Below, piece after piece: positions 23,253 through 28,407 of a stretch of DNA of 28,407 nt; within the stretch, counting starts at the first letter, position 1, and each line of letters begins with the position of its first letter. The stretch spans positions 1-28,407 of the forward strand of contig CAKTDC010000033.1 in the NCBI GenBank assembly GCA_934541015.1, given 5' to 3'. The translations under genes were made by a program, and so were the position numbers. The stretch is from an uncultured Luteimonas sp. Its GTDB lineage: Bacteria; Pseudomonadota; Gammaproteobacteria; Xanthomonadales; Xanthomonadaceae. The notes under the pieces were generated by a model, which had not been told where the DNA came from, did not search any database, and saw nothing but the letters and a program-made list of their open reading frames with translations.

Positions 23253-24962
23253 ATGCTCCGCTCCGCCCGCCTTTCCCTGATGTGTGCCTGCCTAGTCCTT
23301 GTTGCCTGCGGCTCGGGCGACGGTACCGATGGAAACACCCTGCTGCAGGCCGCGCGGATCCATACCTCCGATCCGGAGGTGCCGGTTGCGGCGGCGATGG
23401 TCTGGGATCGCGACGGCCGCATCGTCGCCGTGGGCGAGGCCGCGGACCTTGCATCGCGCTACCCGCGTGCGCGACGGGTCGATGCCGGTGGCGCCACCGT
23501 CGTCCCCGGCCTGATCGATGCGCACGGCCACATCGCCGGACTGGGCATGGCGCTGGTGCGGGCCGATCTCGTCGGCGCGCGCAGCAAGCAGGAGGTCGTG
23601 GAGCGGCTGCAGGCGTTCGCGGCCGGCCTGCCGAAGGACGCCTGGCTGCTGGGCCGCGGCTGGGACCAGAACCTGTGGCCGGGCAGGGAGTTTCCCACCG
23701 CGGCTGATCTCGACGCCGCGTTTCCCGATCGACCGGTCTGGCTGAGCCGCGTCGATGGCCACGCAGGCTGGGCCAATTCGGCGGCGCTGCGCGCGGTGGC
23801 GGAGCGGCCGCAGGGCGCGGCCCTGCTGGCGTCGGGCCAGCCCGACGGCGGGCTGATCGTGCGCGACGGCGGCGGCAACGCCACCGGTGTGTTCGTCGAC
23901 GAGGCCGAACGCCTGGTGCAGGCGGTGATCCCGCCGATGCGCCAGCAGGATCTCGACGCGGCGCTGGAGCGGGCGCTGGACGTCGCGGTCCGCAGCGGCC
24001 TGACCTCGGTGCACGACATGGGCACCAGCCTGGCCAGCTTCGAGCAGCTGCGGCGCTTTGCCGACGAAGGCCGCCTGCCGATGCGGATCAGCGCCTACGC
24101 CGACGGCGAAGGCGAAGCGCTGGACTGGGTCTGCGAACACGGGCCCTATCGCCATCCCGGCGGGCGCCTGCAGATGCGCGGCGTGAAGCTGATGATCGAT
24201 GGCGCACTGGGCAGCCGCGGCGCGGCGCTCGAACGCGACTACAGCGACGAGCCGGGCAATCGCGGCCTGCTGCTGCTCGAACCGGCGCACTTCGAACGGC
24301 TGGCGCGCCGGTCGCGCGAGTGCGGCCTGCAGGTGGCGACCCACGCCATTGGCGACCGCGGCAACCGCATCGTCCTCGACACCTATGCCCGCGTGCTGGG
24401 CGACAGCGCCGGCCGCGATCACCGCTGGCGCGTCGAACACGCCCAGATAGTCGCCCTGACGGACATTCCGGCCTTCGCCGGTCTGGGGCTGGTGGCGTCG
24501 ATGCAGCCCACGCACGCGACTTCCGACATGGCCTGGGCGCAGGATCGCGTCGGGCCGGAGCGGATCGCCGGCGCCTATGCCTGGCGGCGCTTCGCGGATG
24601 CCGGCGTGCGCCTGGCGCTGGGGTCGGATTTCCCGGTGGAGTCGCCCGATCCCAGGCTGGGCCTGTACGCGGCGGTGACGCGCCAGGACGGCGACGGCAA
24701 TCCGCCCGGCGGCTGGCTGCCGGACCAGCGGCTGGACGCGGCCGAAGCGCTGCGCGGCTTCACCGCGGATGCGGCCTGGGCCAACCACGACGAAGCGGTG
24801 GTGGGGCGGCTGGTTCCCGGGCTGCAGGCGGACTTCGTGGTCCTGGCGCAGGACCCGCTGGGCGTGCCGCCGCACGAGCTCGACGATCTGCAGGTGCTGT
24901 CGACCTGGGTCGATGGCCGTGCGGTTTACGAAATGGCTCCCGCCGCTCCGGCGGAGGATTGA
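23253..24962 (+). CDS. Lipoprotein amidohydrolase (amidohydrolase 3/YtcJ family)
   Basis: The 569-residue protein starts with a lipoprotein signal (C-L-V-L-V-A-C-G, lipid Cys C19). It then follows the YtcJ-like metal-dependent amidohydrolase plan: G-L-I-D-A-H-G-H with metal ligands H91 and H93, R-V-D-G-H-A-G-W-A-N-S-A-A-L, K-L-M-I-D-G-A-L-G-S-R-G-A, T-H-A-I-G-D-R-G-N, R-V-E-H-A-Q-I and the metal Asp in G-S-D-F-P-V-E. The C-terminal part returns to the small beta domain (V-P-G-L-Q-A-D-F-V-V-L). It would cut an amide or related bond of an unknown substrate in the periplasm. The ATG at 23253 is required to keep the signal. Confidence 0.92.
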   Translation: MLRSARLSLMCACLVLVACGSGDGTDGNTLLQAARIHTSDPEVPVAAAMVWDRDGRIVAVGEAADLASRYPRARRVDAGGATVVPGLIDAHGHIAGLGMALVRADLVGARSKQEVVERLQAFAAGLPKDAWLLGRGWDQNLWPGREFPTAADLDAAFPDRPVWLSRVDGHAGWANSAALRAVAERPQGAALLASGQPDGGLIVRDGGGNATGVFVDEAERLVQAVIPPMRQQDLDAALERALDVAVRSGLTSVHDMGTSLASFEQLRRFADEGRLPMRISAYADGEGEALDWVCEHGPYRHPGGRLQMRGVKLMIDGALGSRGAALERDYSDEPGNRGLLLLEPAHFERLARRSRECGLQVATHAIGDRGNRIVLDTYARVLGDSAGRDHRWRVEHAQIVALTDIPAFAGLGLVASMQPTHATSDMAWAQDRVGPERIAGAYAWRRFADAGVRLALGSDFPVESPDPRLGLYAAVTRQDGDGNPPGGWLPDQRLDAAEALRGFTADAAWANHDEAVVGRLVPGLQADFVVLAQDPLGVPPHELDDLQVLSTWVDGRAVYEMAPAAPAED

Positions 24963-25041
24963 GCCGGCCCGGCGCAGGATCCGCCGGGGAGGGGCGTCAG
25001 GAGCGAGGTGACGGACGATGAACAGGGCGTGTCCCGTGCAG

Positions 25042-25055
25042 CGGAAACGTTTCCG
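25042..25055. promoter_or_regulatory. 14-bp perfect palindrome upstream of the glycine-zipper gene
   Basis: CGGAAACGTTTCCG is a perfect palindrome 74 bases before the ATG at 25129. Its half (CCGTTTCCGG) recurs near 25103-25112. The shape is like operators of LacI-family regulators, but no such regulator is in the window. Confidence 0.4.
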
Positions 25056-25128
25056 ATTCAGCATCGCTTTACCGGAGTGGAACTAGCGTGACGGGAGCGC
25101 CAACCGTTTCCGGCGCGGGGTCGTCACC

Positions 25129-25902
25129 ATGAAAACCGTCGCCACCTCCCTGCTTGCCCTCGCGCTTTCCTGCGCCGCCGCCGCGGCCGCGGCGCAGGAA
25201 CCGTATGCCGGGCATCCCTACGGCGATGCCCCTTACGGCAACTACGAGCACCGCTACCCGCGGGACGTCTACCGCGACGAACGGCCGCAGCCCGGGGACC
25301 AGGGCGCATATTCGGACTGGGCGCGCGTGGTGCGGGTCGATCCGGTGATCGTGTCCGGGCGCGGTCATCCCGCTGGCGGCGCTTCGTACTGTCGCACGCG
25401 CCGCGACGAGCGCGCCGTGCATGACCCCTATGCCCGCGACGGCGGGTACGACGCCTACGGTCGAAGCGATCCCTATCGCGATCCCTACGCTTCGGATCCC
25501 TACCGCAGCGATCCTTATCGCAACGATCCCTACCGCAACGATCCCTACCGCGATGCGCGCCGGGACGAGAACGGGCGCATGGTCGCGACCGTGCTGGGCA
25601 GCATTGCCGGCGCGGTGCTGGGCAGCAAGATCGGCGACGGCAGCGGCCGCTATGTCGGCACCGCGGTCGGGTCGATGGTGGGCAGCGTGGCCGGGCGCAG
25701 CATCTACGAATCCAACCGTCGCGCCCGCGACCCGCGCGACGGCCACGTCACCGTCTGCGATCCGGAGCCATATGCCGACGGACGCGGCGCGGTCAGCGAG
25801 TACGAGGTCACCTACGAGTACGCCGGGCGCCACTACACCACCCGCACCGGCTACCACCCGGGCGACCGCATCCGCGTGCGCGTGGACGTGCGGCCGGAGT
25901 GA
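25129..25902 (+). CDS. Glycine-zipper 2TM domain envelope protein
   Basis: The 257-residue protein has a signal peptide (M-K-T-V-A-T-S-L-L-A...A-A-A-Q, cut near residue 22) and a Tyr/Pro/Asp-rich region with D-P-Y-R-(N/S) repeats (113-142). A glycine-zipper segment follows (about 151-190: V-L-G-S-I-A-G-A-V-L-G-S-K-I-G-D-G-S-G-R, G-S-M-V-G-S-V-A-G-R-S-I-Y). The C-terminal beta domain has Y-E-V-T-Y-E-Y-A-G-R-H-Y-T-T-R. It resembles the SlyB/RcnB-like surface-antigen family of envelope proteins. It probably lies in the periplasm or outer membrane. The function is unknown. Confidence 0.85.
   Translation: MKTVATSLLALALSCAAAAAAAQEPYAGHPYGDAPYGNYEHRYPRDVYRDERPQPGDQGAYSDWARVVRVDPVIVSGRGHPAGGASYCRTRRDERAVHDPYARDGGYDAYGRSDPYRDPYASDPYRSDPYRNDPYRNDPYRDARRDENGRMVATVLGSIAGAVLGSKIGDGSGRYVGTAVGSMVGSVAGRSIYESNRRARDPRDGHVTVCDPEPYADGRGAVSEYEVTYEYAGRHYTTRTGYHPGDRIRVRVDVRPE
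25465..25554 (+). repeat. In-frame 15-bp coding repeats (D-P-Y-R-N)
   Basis: GATCCCTACCGCAAC-type units recur about six times, with the last three most alike (D-P-Y-R-S, D-P-Y-R-N, D-P-Y-R-N). The length is a multiple of 15, so unit gain or loss keeps the frame. Confidence 0.8.
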
Positions 25903-26183
25903 GCCTGTCGGTTTCTTCATCCGCCTGAGGGAATCGCGAACGGCCCGCTGCGGCTGCGCGTCCACGAAGGGCATCCGGCGCGAGCGCTGTACCCGTGCCT
26001 GGATGTCGGGCCGGTGGCGGCGGTGAATGGAACGATGCACATGGCCTAGTCGCGCGATCCCGCCGGTGCATCCACCACCACGATCGCCGATGGCGTGGCG
26101 GCGTCCGCCAATCGGGCGCATGATTCCGCAGGAGATCGCCCGGGCGGGGAATGATCCCGCTGGCATGACGAGGAGGTGACCCA
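25903..26183. other. Intergenic stretch without recognised content
   Basis: This 281-bp gap has no supported gene. The only clear signal is the strong ribosome site GAGGAGGTG just before the ATG at 26184. Confidence 0.6.
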
Positions 26184-26783
26184 ATGGCCGGTTCCGATCC
26201 GCGCATCGACGCCTATATCGCCAGGCAGGCTGAATTCGCCCGTCCGATCCTGGAGGAGCTGCGCCGCCGCGTACACGCTGCCTGCCCATCGGCGGTGGAG
26301 ACCATCAAGTGGAGCGCGCCCGCGTTCACCTACAACGACAAGCTGCTCGGCGTGATGGCCGGCTTCAAGCAGCACGCCGCCTTCAACCTGTGGCACGGGA
26401 ACCAGGTGGTGGGCGAGAACGCCGCAACCCAGGCAGCCATGGGCCAGTACGGGCGCCTCGCCTCGCTCAAGGACCTGCCCGGCAAACGCGAAACCACCGC
26501 CCACGTGCGCGCCGCGATGGCGCTGATCGACGCCGGCGCCACTTCGGCGAGCGGGCGCACGGCCAAGCCGCCGCCGGATCTTCCGGAGGACCTGGCCCGG
26601 GCGATGCGCGGCAACAAGGCCGCACGCGCCACCTGGGACGCGTTCACGCCCGGCAAGCAGCGCGAGTACGCCGACTGGATCACCGGCGCCAAGGGCGCCG
26701 ACACCCGCGCCCGCCGCGTGGCCCAGGCGGTGGAGTGGATCGCGGAGGGGAAGTCGAAGAACTGGAAGTACGCGGACTGCTGA
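26184..26783 (+). CDS. DUF1801/YdeI family protein
   Basis: The 199-residue cytoplasmic protein has a DUF1801 domain (about 15-120: E-E-L-R-R-R-V-H-A-A-C-P-S-A-V-E-T-I-K-W-S-A-P-A-F-T-Y) and a C-terminal YdeI/OmdA-like helical part (about 140-195: A-W/T-W-D-A-F-T-P-G-K-Q-R-E-Y-A-D-W-I-T-G-A-K and E-W-I-A-E-G-K-S-K-N-W-K-Y). Such two-part proteins are widespread and their exact job is unknown. The ATG at 26184 follows a very strong AGGAGGTG site. Confidence 0.9.
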   Translation: MAGSDPRIDAYIARQAEFARPILEELRRRVHAACPSAVETIKWSAPAFTYNDKLLGVMAGFKQHAAFNLWHGNQVVGENAATQAAMGQYGRLASLKDLPGKRETTAHVRAAMALIDAGATSASGRTAKPPPDLPEDLARAMRGNKAARATWDAFTPGKQREYADWITGAKGADTRARRVAQAVEWIAEGKSKNWKYADC

Positions 26784-26800
26784 GCTGCCAGGAAACCGTG

Positions 26801-28048
26801 ATGCACTGCTTTTCCGATGCCTGCAAAGTACGGGCAACCGTTGCCCGGGTGTGTATGGCCCTCGTGGCCTGTGTCCTCCTGGTCCCGGCACCCGCCTTCG
26901 CCGACAGCTGGCTTCCTCCCGAGGAAAAGAGCTATGTCTCCGATGACGGCCGCTGGCGGCTGACCGTCACGCCGCGTCCCATCGGCGGTGCACTGGCCTA
27001 CTTCCAGGACAAGGTGGACGGTCTCGATGACGCGGGTGGCATCCCCGGCGAGGCCGACCATGCCCTGGCCCGGATGGAGCGGAAGGATGGGCGGCGCTGG
27101 GTGGAGGCCTGGCGGGGGCCGCTGGTCAACGATGTTTCGCCGGTCGATGCGCTGGTGTCGGCGACCGGGCAGGTGGCCACGTTCGACAACTGGCACTCCA
27201 GGGGGCACGGCGACGATGCCGTCGTCATCTACGATGCCGAGGGCCGGCTGGTGCGCGCCGTGGGCCTGGGCGACTTCCTGCCCGCGGCCTATGTCAAAGC
27301 CCTCCCGTATTCGGCCAGCTCCATCCACTGGGGCCGGGGACACAGGCTGTCCCGGGACGGAAGCGAACTGGTGCTCCGGGTCGTGGTCCCCGATGACAAG
27401 GCCGGCTTCGGCGAGGGTGACCACGTCGAAGTGCGCTTCGACATGGCAACGGGGGCCCAGCGGCCTCCCGGCGGGCCTGCATGGGAGGCCGCGCTGGCGC
27501 GGGCGGAGGAGATCGCCGCGGAACGGCGCGAAAAGAGGCGGCAATGGCGCGCGCGGGCCATGGCCCCGCTGCTGGCGCCGGGTGCCGACGGCAGCCAGCA
27601 GGAATGGAGCCGGTGGTTGATGGAGGCCTTCTTCCGACTGGAATCCGATTCGTTCGCGAAGTTTCCCATGTCCTACATCGTGGCCCCACCGGGAGACGAA
27701 AAGCATAGGAAGTCGGTGGAATGGCTGCGCGATGCGGTCGTCCAGCGCTGCCGGCAGGACTGCATCCTCATGGTCGCCTCTCCCTCGCAGCAGGCGCTGG
27801 TGGCGGCGCTGGCCGGGATCGGGACGGAGCTTGCACCCGGGGTGCTGCAGGGAGGCCGGGTCTATGCCGCGGTGGATGATGAGCACGCGGAGGCCGCCCG
27901 CCAGGCGTGGGCCCATGCCAGCCCGACGTGGATCCGGATCGATCCAGCACAGCCCATCCCCCAGCGGAAGGAGCGGCTGGAGGAACTGGCCGAAGAAGAA
28001 GCCCTGGAAGCCCGGGAAATCGATGCCGGCAGTTCGGCAACTGATTGA
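26801..28048 (+). CDS. Exported protein of unknown function
   Basis: The 415-residue protein has a signal peptide with a likely cut after A-F-A (residue 34). The mature part begins D-S-W-L-P-P-E-E-K-S-Y-V-S-D-D-G-R-W-R-L-T-V-T-P-R. It shows beta-rich segments to about residue 230 (I-Y-D-A-E-G-R-L-V-R and S-R-D-G-S-E-L-V-L-R-V-V-V-P), then a charged helix, a second part containing two Cys (R-C-R-Q-D-C) and a Glu-rich end. I recognise no domain. The ATG at 26801 has AGGA upstream and lies 17 bases after the DUF1801 stop, so the two may be co-transcribed. A longer open frame from 26309 overlaps that gene and is rejected. Confidence 0.75.
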   Translation: MHCFSDACKVRATVARVCMALVACVLLVPAPAFADSWLPPEEKSYVSDDGRWRLTVTPRPIGGALAYFQDKVDGLDDAGGIPGEADHALARMERKDGRRWVEAWRGPLVNDVSPVDALVSATGQVATFDNWHSRGHGDDAVVIYDAEGRLVRAVGLGDFLPAAYVKALPYSASSIHWGRGHRLSRDGSELVLRVVVPDDKAGFGEGDHVEVRFDMATGAQRPPGGPAWEAALARAEEIAAERREKRRQWRARAMAPLLAPGADGSQQEWSRWLMEAFFRLESDSFAKFPMSYIVAPPGDEKHRKSVEWLRDAVVQRCRQDCILMVASPSQQALVAALAGIGTELAPGVLQGGRVYAAVDDEHAEAARQAWAHASPTWIRIDPAQPIPQRKERLEELAEEEALEAREIDAGSSATD

Positions 28049-28067
28049 TCTGAGAACCTGCCGCAAG

Positions 28068-28097
28068 CGATTAATGGTGTCACGATTAATGGTGTCA
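28068..28097. repeat. Tandem 15-bp direct repeat
   Basis: CGATTAATGGTGTCA occurs twice without a gap (28068-28082 and 28083-28097), followed by GGGACAATTATCC. The local sequence is richer in A/T than the rest. GGTGTCAG-type words are often found with repeat/transposase remnants; here this is only a resemblance. Confidence 0.75.
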
Positions 28098-28219
28098 GGG
28101 ACAATTATCCAGGAGCATTGGCCGTAGCACGCTTTTGAAGTCCCTGAATAGGGCGCCTTTCTCTTGACTCATACCGCAGGCCCTGAAGCCTCCGGTTGCT
28201 CTTTTCCAATCCAGTTCCC

Positions 28220-28407
28220 ATGTCTGGGCGTTCCAGGCCGGTCGATCCGGACAGCGGCACCACCACGTTCGAGTACAACGCCGCCGGCGAGTTGCTGGCG
28301 CAGGTGGATGCGGCCAGCAGCCGGATCGATGGGGCCACAGCGCGGCCATGGACCTGACCCGCAGCTACTGGCCGATGACCGGACGGCCGCAGGGGATCTG
28401 CGCGGGC
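28220..28407 (+). pseudogene. Broken RHS-repeat protein fragment
   Basis: From the ATG at 28220 the frame reads V-D-P-D-S-G-T-T-T-F-E-Y-N-A-A-G-E-L-L-A-Q-V-D-A-A, a typical RHS/YD repeat, then stops at TGA 28355-28357. A second frame from about 28345 reads D-L-T-R-S-Y-W-P-M-T-G-R, also RHS-like (usual form T-R-S-Y-D-P-x-T-G-R). Two RHS pieces in different frames and close together point to a deletion or frameshift. It could belong to a longer gene past the window edge. RHS proteins are large secreted or toxin-bearing polymorphic proteins. Confidence 0.55.

Noticed and set aside
26330..28066. 578-codon minus-strand open frame opposite the DUF1801 and exported-protein genes
   Set aside because: The plus strand carries a strong ribosome site, a known family and a signal peptide; the minus frame has none.
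28095..28172. 25-codon minus-strand frame (M-S-Q-E-K-G-A-L-F-R-D-F) beside the tandem repeat
   Set aside because: It is too short, has no ribosome site that I can support, and lies in a repeat and RHS scar.

Overview
The window looks like chromosomal DNA of a high-GC gammaproteobacterium of the Xanthomonadaceae/Lysobacteraceae type (Lysobacter, Luteimonas, Pseudoxanthomonas or similar). This rests on the strongly GC-rich codon use, an rrf2-sufB-sufC-sufD-sufS order, an HU protein with a long Lys/Ala/Pro tail, and many short hairpin repeats built on a core like CGCGGGGATGACG. The genus is inference. I saw no rRNA, tRNA or CRISPR array.

Layout. (1) 277-909: a HutD/Ves-family protein. (2) 1089-8990, minus strand: an iron/flavin redox locus. 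Its TonB-dependent receptor has its own promoter overlapped by a good Fur box. Next comes a PepSY-type membrane protein with a second promoter and a Fur-box-like dyad, then DUF2271 and DUF4198 periplasmic proteins, a 422-bp repeat-filled gap, an ApbE flavin transferase and a membrane-anchored diflavin reductase. (3) 9022-15718, minus strand: the SUF iron-sulfur assembly operon (Rrf2 regulator, SufB, SufC, SufD, SufS), followed after a hairpin element by a GNAT acetyltransferase and a Rieske ferredoxin. (4) 15839-16666: a 57-residue membrane protein and a SET-domain methyltransferase. (5) 16781-18254, minus strand: two related exported proteins. (6) 18478-21525, minus strand: HU, a DUF2784 membrane protein and an EF-G-like GTPase with Tyr in place of the catalytic His. 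(7) 21809-28048, plus strand: OsmC, an alpha/beta hydrolase, a lipoprotein amidohydrolase, a glycine-zipper protein, a DUF1801/YdeI-type protein and an exported protein of unknown function. (8) 28068-28407: a tandem 15-bp repeat and a broken RHS-repeat fragment at the window edge.

The most interesting system is block 2. The receptor would import a ferric chelate. Electrons could then pass from a cytoplasmic NAD(P)H diflavin reductase, through a His-rich PepSY membrane protein, to a periplasmic DUF2271 protein. That DUF2271 protein carries a near-consensus flavinylation motif (D-G-V-T-G-P-T), and an ApbE gene lies nearby. This wiring is a hypothesis from domain content and gene order. Block 3 adds the main consumer of iron (Fe-S assembly). 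Its sufB-sufC spacer and the sufS 5' end have both been invaded by hairpin repeats, in one case inside coding sequence.
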